This document shows, in pieces, positions 1-6,245 of a DNA stretch of 6,889 nt. The notes under the pieces were generated by a model. The model was not told the origin of the DNA and searched no databases. It saw only the letters and a list, made by a program, of their open reading frames with translations. The translations under genes were made by a program, and so were the position numbers. This DNA is from JBGOUV01 sp041477815 (GTDB lineage Bacteria > Acidobacteriota > Terriglobia > Bryobacterales > JACQDG01), in the NCBI GenBank assembly GCA_041477815.1, contig JBGOUV010000376.1:1-6889 (forward strand), given 5' to 3'. Position 1 is the first letter of the stretch; every line of letters starts with the position of its first letter.

Positions 1-1212
1 GTTTTCCCAGGCCGTGAGGTAGAACAGGCCGGTCAGGGGATGGTAGGACGGCGAATACCAGTTGGTGGCCCCATGGACGCCCGGCCACACATACACCCCC
101 TGCTCGGTCGGGTCCACACCCGGATTGCGGATGGGGCGTCCTTTGTCGTCCAGTCCCTGGGCCCAGGTCTGCGTGGCGAACGGTTTGCCCAGCAGGAACT
201 GGCCGGTCTCACGGTCCAGTACGTAGTAAAACCCGCTGCGATGCGCCCAATAGATCAGCTTGCGCGGCCGGCCGCGCCATTCGGCATCGACCAGGACCGG
301 CACCTGCACGGAGTCCCAATCGTGCACGTCGTGCGGGACCATCTGGAAATGCCACTTCAGCTTGCCGGTGTCGGCGTCGAGGGCGATCGCCGAATCCGAA
401 TACAGGTTGTCGCCCCGGCGAACGTCCCCGTTCCAGTCGGGGGATGGATTCCCGGTGCCCCAGATGATAAGGTTCAGATCGGGATCGAAGGAGCCGGTGA
501 CCCAAGTGGGGGCGCCGCCGTGCTTCCACGAATCGCCGCTCCAGGTCTCGTTGCCTTTCTCGCCGGGGCCGGGAACGGTCCAGAAGCGCCAGCGGCGCTG
601 CCCGGTGCGGGCGTCGTAAGCGTCCAGGAAGCCGCGGACCCCGTATTCCCCGCCGGCGATTCCGGAGATGACCATGTCCTTGACGATCAGCGGCGCCACC
701 GGGACGCTGTGGCCGCTGCGGTAGTCGGCCACCTCGACGTCCCACAACACCGCGCCCGTCTTGGCCTGCAGGGCCACCAGGTGTGCATCCACCGTACCTA
801 CGAAGACGCGATCGCCCAGCACCGCCACCCCGCGATTCACCTGCCCGCAGCAGACGTTGATCCGGCTGGGCAGGCTCCGCTTGTAGCGCCAGAACTGCCG
901 CCCGGTGGCCGGGTCGAGCGCCACCACGTTGGAGGGAGGCTCGGTCAGGTACATGACCCCGTCCACCACCAGGGGCGTGGTCTCCACGCGGTGGGTGACA
1001 GGCATTTGATATACCCACGCCAGCTTGAGATCCTTGACGTTCTGCCGGTTGATCTGATCGAGCCGGCTGTAGCGCCAGCCTTTGTAGGAGCCCGAGTAGG
1101 TCAGCCAGTTCTGAGGCTCGGACTCGGCCTGGAGCAGGCGCTGGTAGGTCAATTGCGCACCGACCGAGCCGGCCGCCAGCGCGGCCGAGAGCAGCAGACG
1201 AACGCTCTTCAT
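1..1212 (-). CDS. PQQ-dependent alcohol dehydrogenase (quinoprotein, methanol/ethanol family), C-terminus cut by window edge
   Basis: Reading from the ATG at 1212 gives 404 residues that run off the window without a stop. Residues 1-19 form a Sec-type signal peptide (Lys-Arg start, Leu/Ala core, cleavage likely after VGA), so the enzyme acts in the periplasm, oxidising an alcohol with PQQ as cofactor. Family landmarks visible in order: the adjacent cysteine pair C121-C122 (vicinal disulfide over PQQ), E189 in GGEYGVRGF, W237 (PQQ stacking), N255 in GTGNPSP, D298 as catalytic base, and R325 in AHRSG. These match Glu, Trp, Asn, Asp and Arg positions known from methanol dehydrogenases. D300, two residues after the catalytic Asp, is the extra carboxylate seen in lanthanide-dependent members. 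The start overlaps the stop of the cytochrome gene by ATGA and has a strong GGGGAGG ribosome site. Family members are usually about 550-700 residues, so 150 or more are missing; whether a C-terminal haem domain follows cannot be seen. The substrate is unknown. Confidence 0.93.
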   Translation of the reverse strand, partial: MKSVRLLLSAALAAGSVGAQLTYQRLLQAESEPQNWLTYSGSYKGWRYSRLDQINRQNVKDLKLAWVYQMPVTHRVETTPLVVDGVMYLTEPPSNVVALDPATGRQFWRYKRSLPSRINVCCGQVNRGVAVLGDRVFVGTVDAHLVALQAKTGAVLWDVEVADYRSGHSVPVAPLIVKDMVISGIAGGEYGVRGFLDAYDARTGQRRWRFWTVPGPGEKGNETWSGDSWKHGGAPTWVTGSFDPDLNLIIWGTGNPSPDWNGDVRRGDNLYSDSAIALDADTGKLKWHFQMVPHDVHDWDSVQVPVLVDAEWRGRPRKLIYWAHRSGFYYVLDRETGQFLLGKPFATQTWAQGLDDKGRPIRNPGVDPTEQGVYVWPGVHGATNWYSPSYHPLTGLFYLTAWEN

Positions 1213-1976
1213 CGGGACCTCCCCGGCCGCTGGAGCGACCACAGATACGCCACCAGGTCGGTGACCTCGTCTTGGTTCAGCTTGCCCTGATAGGACGGCA
1301 TCACCGATGACTTATCGATTTCGAACATCCGGAAATCCCGCTTGGCCAGCGACTGCAGGCCCCGCGAGAAGTCCAGGATCTGTACGATGTGGGTGTCCTC
1401 GTTCATGACAAAGCCGGAATAGGTAGAGCCGTTCCCGTGCGTGATTTTCGCCACCCAGTACTCGCGCAAGACCGTGGCGTTGGGAGCGAGGATCGCCTGC
1501 CGGAGATGCTCGACCGAGCGCTGTGACCCGATCACGGATAGGTCCGGCCCCTGCGCGCCGCCTTCTCCCCGCACCAGGTGGCACGCGAGGCACTCCCGGT
1601 CCCGAAACAGCCTGGCGCCGCGCGCCGCCTCCCCCGGCGGCCGGCCCGCGCTGCCCGTCAAGCTGAGCGAGCGCACGTAGGCGACGATCTGCCAGACCTG
1701 ATCCGGCGAGAAGAAGACGCCGGGCATAGCCGTGCCCGTGATGCCGTCGGAGATGTTCCGCAACAGGTCGGAGTCCGTGCTGCCGTGGAAGAAGATGCCG
1801 GTGGTGAGCTTGGGCGCGCGATCTCCTTCGCCGCCGAGGCCATGACACTCGGCACAGTGCGCCCGAAAGATCCTGGCGCCCGCGGACACGTCGGCAGGCG
1901 TGGTGTGAGGGTTCTTGACCTCGCCTTCCTGCCCGCGGGCGATGGCGACGATCAGTAGCGTTAGGGCCAGCCGCAT
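1209..1976 (-). CDS. Exported di-haem c-type cytochrome, probable electron acceptor of the PQQ dehydrogenase
   Basis: The product is 255 residues. Residues 1-16 look like a short signal peptide (MRLALTLLIVAIARGQ), so the protein is periplasmic or membrane-anchored by that segment. Two CxxCH haem-attachment motifs are present: CAECH at 41-45 and CLACH at 129-133. The first domain is a compact class I fold with M84 (TAMPG) as likely axial ligand. The second has about 95 residues between its haem motif and the likely ligand M226 (SVMPSY), with an inserted stretch around 170-220 (GSTYSGFVMNEDTH...). This resembles the longer haem-binding domain common in Planctomycetes, Verrucomicrobia and Acidobacteria (TIGR02603-like, recalled rather than searched). 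The start at 1976 was chosen because the signal peptide begins there and GAGGTG (1986-1981) sits just upstream; the frame is open to 2138, but that extension overlaps the nucleotidyltransferase and lacks export features. Its TGA overlaps the dehydrogenase ATG, so electron transfer from that enzyme is the likely role (inference). Confidence 0.9.
   Translation of the reverse strand: MRLALTLLIVAIARGQEGEVKNPHTTPADVSAGARIFRAHCAECHGLGGEGDRAPKLTTGIFFHGSTDSDLLRNISDGITGTAMPGVFFSPDQVWQIVAYVRSLSLTGSAGRPPGEAARGARLFRDRECLACHLVRGEGGAQGPDLSVIGSQRSVEHLRQAILAPNATVLREYWVAKITHGNGSTYSGFVMNEDTHIVQILDFSRGLQSLAKRDFRMFEIDKSSVMPSYQGKLNQDEVTDLVAYLWSLQRPGRSR
1218..1224 (-). promoter_or_regulatory. Strong Shine-Dalgarno site for the PQQ dehydrogenase
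   Basis: On the minus strand GGGGAGG lies five bases before the ATG at 1212, inside the last codons of the cytochrome gene. It supports the 1212 start and means the dehydrogenase can recruit ribosomes itself as well as by coupling through the ATGA overlap. It is the best ribosome site in the window. Confidence 0.75.
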
Positions 1977-1980
1977 GCAA

Positions 1981-1986
1981 CACCTC
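1981..1986 (-). promoter_or_regulatory. Shine-Dalgarno site that fixes the cytochrome start
   Basis: On the minus strand GAGGTG stands four bases before the ATG at 1976 (its GAGG core six bases before). This, with the signal peptide that follows directly, decides for the 1976 start over longer in-frame alternatives reaching back into the neighbouring gene. Confidence 0.6.
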
Positions 1987-1998
1987 AGATACGCGACC

Positions 1999-2301
1999 TC
2001 ACGTCGCATAGATGATCCGGGCCTCGCGCCTGACGTCCTGGCGGACCCAGGGTTTGAGGCTCCGTTTGGTGCCCAGGTCCACCTTTCGACCAAATAGCTG
2101 CGCCAGCTCTTCTTCCAGATCGAAGAATTCCCATCCAATCTTCACTTCTGGAGTGAACTCGACGAGGAGGTCCACGTCCGAGTCCGGGCGCATCTCTCCC
2201 CGGGCGGCGGAGCCGAAGATGGCCAGCTCCTTGACACCGTACTTACGACAGATCTGGGCGATCGCCTCGTTCGGAATCTCGATACCCGACGTCAGGGTCA
2301 T
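1999..2301 (-). CDS. MNT-type nucleotidyltransferase (MntA-like), no HEPN partner
   Basis: The product is 100 residues, full length for the minimal nucleotidyltransferase family. It shows the signature GSAARGEMRPDSDVDLLVEF at 30-49, with G30-S31 and metal-binding D42 and D44, then a third acidic residue D75 in GRKVDLGT. All three carboxylates are present, so it should be catalytically competent. Relatives form the antitoxin half of MNT/HEPN modules and silence the HEPN RNase by adding AMP groups to it; others are stand-alone proteins of unknown role. No HEPN-like gene lies on either side: mfd ends 23 bases upstream and the cytochrome starts 22 bases downstream. The target is therefore unknown, and it should not be called an antitoxin on this evidence alone. 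The ATG at 2301 lacks a clear ribosome site, suggesting low or read-through translation. The stretch 2100-2200 looks less GC-rich than its neighbours, compatible with later insertion between mfd and the cytochrome. Confidence 0.88.
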   Translation of the reverse strand: MTLTSGIEIPNEAIAQICRKYGVKELAIFGSAARGEMRPDSDVDLLVEFTPEVKIGWEFFDLEEELAQLFGRKVDLGTKRSLKPWVRQDVRREARIIYAT

Positions 2302-2324
2302 GTTTGGCTACCGTCGCCATTATC

Positions 2325-5300
2325 CTATGCCTGCAGTTGCCGCAGCAGGTCTTTAACCGGACCCGGCGAGCCGCCATCCACCCGAAACTTTAGCACCCCC
2401 GCCGGGGTGAACTCCGCTCCGGGGGTGGAGCCTACGAAGCTCATCAACTTGCGAGGGTCGACCTGGGCCTCCGGGCTGAACTTTACCGACACGCGGTCGT
2501 GGCGGCGCTCGATCGCGTCGACGCGCATGCGCTCGGCGACGGCCTTGAGCTCGGCATATGCGAGGAGGTTGCGGACACCCTCGGGAAGAGGGCCGTAGCG
2601 GTCGATCAGCTCCTGGCGCAGGCGGTCGCGCTCTTCGTCGTCCTGGGCGGCGGCGATGCGCTTGTAGATCCGCATCCGCTGGTTCTCCTCGGGGATGTAG
2701 TCGGGCGGGATACGGATGTCCAGGTGCAGGCTGATCGACACCGGACCGGCCACCGCTACCTGTTCGCCGCGCAGCTCGCGGACCGTGTTTTCCAGCATCG
2801 TGGTGTACATTTCGAAGCCGACGGCCGCGATATGGCCGTGCTGCTCGCCCCCCAACAGGTTGCCGGCGCCGCGCAGCTCCAGGTCCAGGGCGGCGATCTT
2901 GAAGCCGGCGCCCAGCTCGCTGAACTCCTTGAGGGCGGCCAACCGCTTCTTGGCCAGCGGGGTCAGCTCGGCGTCCTCCGGGACCAGGAGGTAGGCGTAG
3001 GCGCGGCGGTTGCTCCGGCCGACCCGGCCGCGGAGCTGGTAAAGCTCGGAAAGGCCGAGGCGGTCGGCGCGGTTGATAATGATGGTGTTGGCCAGGGGGA
3101 TGTCGAGGCCATTTTCCACAATCGTAGTCGATACGAAGACATCGTACTCATGCCGCATGAACTTCAGCATGATCTTTTCCAGTTCCGCCTCGTCCATCTG
3201 GCCATGCCCGACGCCCACGCGGGCCTGGGGGACCAGTTCCTGGAGGATGGCGGCGATCGACCAGATGGTATCGATCCGGTTGTGGACGAAGTAGACTTGG
3301 CCGCCCCGGCCGAGTTCCTGCTCGACGGCGGTGCGGACGAGCTGGTTACTAAAGGGGGCAACCACGGTCTGGATAGCCAGGCGGTCTTTGGGGGGCGTCT
3401 CGATCACCGACATGTCGCGCAGCCCGACCAAGCCCATGTTGAGGGTCCGGGGGATGGGGGTGGCGGACAGGGTTAGAATATCGATGCTCTTCTTCAGCTC
3501 CTTGAGGCGTTCTTTGTGGCGGACGCCGAAGCGCTGCTCCTCGTCGATGATCAGCAGGCCCAGGTCGTGGAAGGCCACGTCCTGGGACAGGATGCGGTGG
3601 GTGCCGATCAGGATGTCGACCTTACCCTCCGCCACCTCGGGCAGGATCTTCTTGATCTCCTTGGAATTACGGAACCGGCTGAGCATCTCGACCTTGACCG
3701 GGAAGGGCGAGAAACGCTGCTTGAAGGTCTCGAAGTGCTGGAAGGCCAGGACCGTGGTGGGGGTCAGGACGGCGATCTGCTTGCCGTCGCCCAACGCCTT
3801 GAAGGCGGCGCGCATGGCCACTTCGGTCTTGCCGAAGCCGACATCGCCGCACACCAGGCGGTCCATGGGATGCTCGGATTCCATGTCCTTCTTAATGTCG
3901 CGGATGGCGGTGAGCTGGTCGTTGGTTTCGGTGAATTCGAAGGCGTCCTCGAACTCGCGCTGCCAGTTGGAGTCGGCCGAGTAGCGGAATCCGGGGGACA
4001 TTTTACGCTCGGCATAGAGGCGAAGTAGTTCCTCAGCCATATCCCGCATCCTGGCCTTGATGCGGGACTTAGTACGGTTCCAGGTGGCGCCGCCGAGGCG
4101 GTCGAGCGCGGGCCGGGAGCCTTCCGGAGCACGATATTTTTGGACCAGGTCGAGCCGCGACAGCGGGACGTAGAGCCGGGCGTTGTCGGCGTACTCGAGC
4201 TGCATGAACTCCTCCGGCCGGCCTTCCTGACCGAGCTGCTGGATGCCGCGGTAGAGTCCCACGCCGTGCTCGACGTGAACCACGTAGTCGCCGGGTTGGA
4301 GGTCCTGGAAGTCGGAGAGGAAGGTGGAGAGGCGGGAGTGGCCGGCAGCGGGCCGGGCGACGAATTCGGAGGTCTCAAACAGGTCGTCCGAGCCGTAGAG
4401 GGCCAGGCGGGAGTCGGGGAACAGGACGCCGCGGCGGACCGCTCCCTGTAGTAAGACAACACTTGAGATCTCGCCTGCAAGATACGCTTTCTCTTCGAGA
4501 TAGCGACTCGCCGCGGAGGTGGGATCCTTGAGGCCGAGTTGGAAGAGGATGCCGTATTCGTTGAAGATGTCGGCTAGACGCTCCACCTCGCCGGTGGAGG
4601 CGCCGAAGTACACGGCGCGCCAGCCTTGGTCGAGATGCGTCCGCAAGTCCCGCATGCACTGGGGCATGTTGCCCTGGAAGTGGGTGGTGGGCTGGGTGGG
4701 GAGGTGATAGCTGCGCTCGGTCGGCTCGAGAGCCATTTGCTCCAGAGCGATCTCGGTGCGGGAGACGCACTGCTGGGCCCACTCGTCGAGGGTCCAAAAA
4801 TACTGCGTAGCCGCGGGGTTTTCCACAGTTTCCAGGCGCTTCCAAAGCTTTTCTGCAGAAGTGGTTACAGATGATTTCTCCTCCCATACCAGAAGGGCGT
4901 GGGGAACCAGGTCCAGCAGCGAATGAGAGGGGCTCGCGCCTGCGGCCAGCTCCGCCGTGAGGGGCAGCAGCAGGGCTTCTTCGACAGTCAGGATGGACCG
5001 CTGTGTTTCGGGGTCAAACCGGCGCAACGACTCGATCTGGTCACCGAAAAACTCGATCCGGACGGGCTTGTCGTGGTCCGGGGAGAAGACGTCCAGTATC
5101 CCGCCGCGCACCGAATAGTGGCCTACCATCTCGACGGGCTCCTGGCGCTGGTACCCGATTCGCTCCAGCTCTTCCACCACGTACTCCAGGGCCATCTCCT
5201 CGCCCCGGGCCAAGCGGCAGGCCAGCGTACGGTAGTAGTCGGCGGACTCGATCTTCCGCAAAGCCGCGCCGATGGTCGTGATCAGGAGGGGGGGCGGGTT

Positions 5301-5675
5301 CTCCCCGGCCAGCCGCCACAGGCTGATGGCGCGGCGCTCGCTGATGTCCGGGTGGGGGGTCAATCCATCCCAGGGCAAAACATCATGTTCGGGCAGGAAC
5401 TCGTGACCCGTTTGGCGCCCGGTTGAAAGGAGGTGATAGAAGGTGTCGATCAGGTCGGACAAACCCTCCGCCGTCCGGTTTGATTCCGTGAGCAGGAGAA
5501 TCGGTCTCGCGGACGACTGGTGGAGCAGGACCGTACAAAGGGCGCGCGCTGTGGCGTCTATTCCCCACAATTGTAGTTTTTCAGGCGAGTCCTTCCTGGA
5601 TTGCACCGCCACGGCCTGGAAACCCGGCTGCCGCTGGAGTTCCAGAAACAGGTCTCGGACGAATGGGAGGATCAA
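2325..5675 (-). CDS. mfd: Transcription-repair coupling factor Mfd (DNA translocase)
   Basis: The product is 1116 residues, close to the 1148 of E. coli Mfd. Mfd binds RNA polymerase stalled at DNA damage, pushes it off by ATP-driven translocation and recruits UvrA for nucleotide excision repair in the cytoplasm. Visible domains: a UvrB-like N-terminal module (SVRGGILDVFSP and EFFGDQIESL near 190-215), the RNA-polymerase-interaction domain opening with GDYVVHVEHGVGLYRG at 462, Walker A GDVGFGKT at 610-617 (K616), DEEQ at 711-714, SAT at 737-739, motif VI QLRGRVGR at 880-887, and the translocation (TRG) segment ELRGAGNLLGGEQHG from 933. All catalytic residues are intact. The start is TTG at 5675, overlapping the TGA of rfaE2 as TTGA; there is no Met until well inside the conserved N-terminal module, so a rare start codon is required. 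A weak GGA lies upstream, and coupling with rfaE2 probably supports initiation. The stop is TAG at 2327-2325. Confidence 0.98.
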   Translation of the reverse strand: MILPFVRDLFLELQRQPGFQAVAVQSRKDSPEKLQLWGIDATARALCTVLLHQSSARPILLLTESNRTAEGLSDLIDTFYHLLSTGRQTGHEFLPEHDVLPWDGLTPHPDISERRAISLWRLAGENPPPLLITTIGAALRKIESADYYRTLACRLARGEEMALEYVVEELERIGYQRQEPVEMVGHYSVRGGILDVFSPDHDKPVRIEFFGDQIESLRRFDPETQRSILTVEEALLLPLTAELAAGASPSHSLLDLVPHALLVWEEKSSVTTSAEKLWKRLETVENPAATQYFWTLDEWAQQCVSRTEIALEQMALEPTERSYHLPTQPTTHFQGNMPQCMRDLRTHLDQGWRAVYFGASTGEVERLADIFNEYGILFQLGLKDPTSAASRYLEEKAYLAGEISSVVLLQGAVRRGVLFPDSRLALYGSDDLFETSEFVARPAAGHSRLSTFLSDFQDLQPGDYVVHVEHGVGLYRGIQQLGQEGRPEEFMQLEYADNARLYVPLSRLDLVQKYRAPEGSRPALDRLGGATWNRTKSRIKARMRDMAEELLRLYAERKMSPGFRYSADSNWQREFEDAFEFTETNDQLTAIRDIKKDMESEHPMDRLVCGDVGFGKTEVAMRAAFKALGDGKQIAVLTPTTVLAFQHFETFKQRFSPFPVKVEMLSRFRNSKEIKKILPEVAEGKVDILIGTHRILSQDVAFHDLGLLIIDEEQRFGVRHKERLKELKKSIDILTLSATPIPRTLNMGLVGLRDMSVIETPPKDRLAIQTVVAPFSNQLVRTAVEQELGRGGQVYFVHNRIDTIWSIAAILQELVPQARVGVGHGQMDEAELEKIMLKFMRHEYDVFVSTTIVENGLDIPLANTIIINRADRLGLSELYQLRGRVGRSNRRAYAYLLVPEDAELTPLAKKRLAALKEFSELGAGFKIAALDLELRGAGNLLGGEQHGHIAAVGFEMYTTMLENTVRELRGEQVAVAGPVSISLHLDIRIPPDYIPEENQRMRIYKRIAAAQDDEERDRLRQELIDRYGPLPEGVRNLLAYAELKAVAERMRVDAIERRHDRVSVKFSPEAQVDPRKLMSFVGSTPGAEFTPAGVLKFRVDGGSPGPVKDLLRQLQA

Positions 5676-6148
5676 GAGTGTGTTTCCAGAATCCTTTTCA
5701 GTATATCTGTAGTTGAAAAATCGGGTTCCAATGGCAGGGCCTCCACTTTCCCTCCGTTGCCCTCGACGATTTCGCGGCCGGCGATCCAGTGGCTCCAGTC
5801 GGCCCCTTTGACCAGGACGTCGGGCAGTACGGCTTCGAGCAGGGCGTGGGGGGTGTCCTCGTCGAAGAGGGTTACAGCGTCGACCGCGTCCAGACAGGCG
5901 ATCAGACCGGCCCTCTCGGGCTCCGGGAGGATCGGGCGCTCGGGCCCCTTCAGTCGCTGGACGCTGGCATCACTGTTAATGGCGACGATAAGCCGGTCGC
6001 CCAGGGCTCGGGCCCGTTCGAGGAGCCGGATATGGCCGGGGTGGAGCAGGTCATAGCAACCGTTGGTGAACACCACCGTGAGGCCCCCTAGCTTCCACTG
6101 GCGGCGGACCTCTACCAAAGCGGACCGTGTGAAGACGCGGGACTCCAT
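5672..6148 (-). CDS. rfaE2: D-glycero-beta-D-manno-heptose 1-phosphate adenylyltransferase, stand-alone domain
   Basis: The product is 158 residues, the size of the separate adenylyltransferase domain of HldE/RfaE. It transfers AMP from ATP to heptose 1-phosphate, giving ADP-heptose for the LPS inner core in the cytoplasm. The nucleotidyltransferase signature FTNGCYDLLHPGH spans 27-39, with N29, C31, D33, H36 and H39. VKGADW at 113-118 and STTDILKRI at 145-153 are the family-typical C-terminal motifs. No kinase domain (RfaE1/HldA) is fused or adjacent; upstream lies a divergent ATPase, so the kinase must be encoded elsewhere. The ATG at 6148 was chosen because an ATG four bases upstream (6152) is out of frame. 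Only a weak ribosome site is visible. The gene ends in TTGA overlap with mfd. It could in principle act on another phosphosugar, but the motifs fit the heptose family well. Confidence 0.94.
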   Translation of the reverse strand: MESRVFTRSALVEVRRQWKLGGLTVVFTNGCYDLLHPGHIRLLERARALGDRLIVAINSDASVQRLKGPERPILPEPERAGLIACLDAVDAVTLFDEDTPHALLEAVLPDVLVKGADWSHWIAGREIVEGNGGKVEALPLEPDFSTTDILKRILETHS

Positions 6149-6157
6149 CCATCGGGC

Positions 6158-6163
6158 ATTCTA
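6158..6163 (-). promoter_or_regulatory. Candidate -10 element for the rfaE2-mfd unit
   Basis: TAGAAT on the minus strand (five of six bases of TATAAT) ends nine bases before the rfaE2 ATG at 6148. Transcription would start about at 6152-6150, leaving almost no leader. No convincing -35 hexamer lies 16-18 bases upstream, so this is only a candidate. Confidence 0.3.
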
Positions 6164-6190
6164 GCATTGAGTGATTGTTCTGGAGGGTTC

Positions 6191-6206
6191 TAAGGCGAAG
6201 ACCTTA
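6191..6206. repeat. Short inverted repeat TAAGG-N6-CCTTA, possible operator
   Basis: Two perfect five-base arms (6191-6195 and 6202-6206) flank a six-base centre in the divergent gap. The position suits a regulator site for either gene, but arms this short occur by chance often, so the call is weak. It is too small and lacks a T-run, so it is not a terminator. Confidence 0.2.
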
Positions 6207-6215
6207 TCGCTCCGG

Positions 6216-6234
6216 GTTACGCCTCTTGTTACGC
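6216..6234 (+). repeat. Direct repeat GTTACGC, two copies 12 bases apart, before the ATPase gene
   Basis: Identical GTTACGC copies lie at 6216-6222 and 6228-6234, start to start 12 bases, roughly one helix turn. The second copy abuts the candidate -10 TACAGT. This arrangement could bind an activator or repressor as tandem half-sites in place of a -35 box. Only two copies are seen and no regulator is encoded nearby. Confidence 0.35.
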
Positions 6235-6240
6235 TACAGT
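6235..6240 (+). promoter_or_regulatory. Candidate -10 element for a leaderless ATPase mRNA
   Basis: TACAGT keeps the key TA...T bases of a -10 box and ends five bases before the ATG at 6246, which would place the transcription start at or next to the A of the ATG. There is no purine-rich ribosome site in the 25 bases before the ATG, in agreement with a leaderless message. No -35 hexamer is evident. Confidence 0.3.
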
Positions 6241-6245
6241 CAGCT

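Larger units (their letters stand above)
6149..6245. promoter_or_regulatory. Divergent intergenic promoter region between rfaE2 and the ATPase gene
   Basis: These 97 bases are the only gap of note in the window and lie between genes read outwards in both directions, so they must hold at least one promoter for each unless rfaE2 is read from elsewhere. The stretch is visibly more AT-rich than its surroundings at 6155-6210. It contains candidate -10 elements on both strands, a seven-base direct repeat and a short inverted repeat, listed separately. No riboswitch or terminator was recognised. Confidence 0.6.

Noticed and set aside
40..1290. Long plus-strand open frame of 416 codons opposite the dehydrogenase
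   Set aside because: It lies antisense to a gene with clear family motifs; its predicted protein is rich in Pro, Gly, His and Arg without any recognisable domain, as expected for the mirror frame of GC-rich coding DNA.
1977..2138. N-terminal extension of the cytochrome back to 2138
   Set aside because: It overlaps the nucleotidyltransferase gene, would bury the signal peptide inside the protein, and a ribosome site plus signal peptide mark 1976 as the start.
1977..2324. Toxin-antitoxin pair around the nucleotidyltransferase
   Set aside because: The flanking gaps are only 22 and 23 bases and neither neighbour is a HEPN protein, so no second member of such a pair exists in the window.
2499..3476. 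Plus-strand open frame of 325 codons opposite mfd
   Set aside because: It is antisense to the conserved helicase core of Mfd; its composition (runs of Leu, Val, Gly, Asp, Gln) is typical of a complementary-frame artefact and no motif is present.
6150..6152. Upstream ATG for rfaE2 at 6152
   Set aside because: It is four bases away and therefore out of frame with the adenylyltransferase; the frame it opens shows no family motif.
6191..6206. Intrinsic terminator at the inverted repeat
   Set aside because: The stem has only five pairs, is AT-rich at its base and is not followed by a T-run; it also lies between divergent genes where no terminator is needed.
6212..6234. Sigma-54 type -24/-12 promoter before the ATPase gene
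   Set aside because: A GG at 6215-6216 looked like a -24 element, but the bases 12 positions on are TG, not GC, so the invariant -12 dinucleotide is missing.
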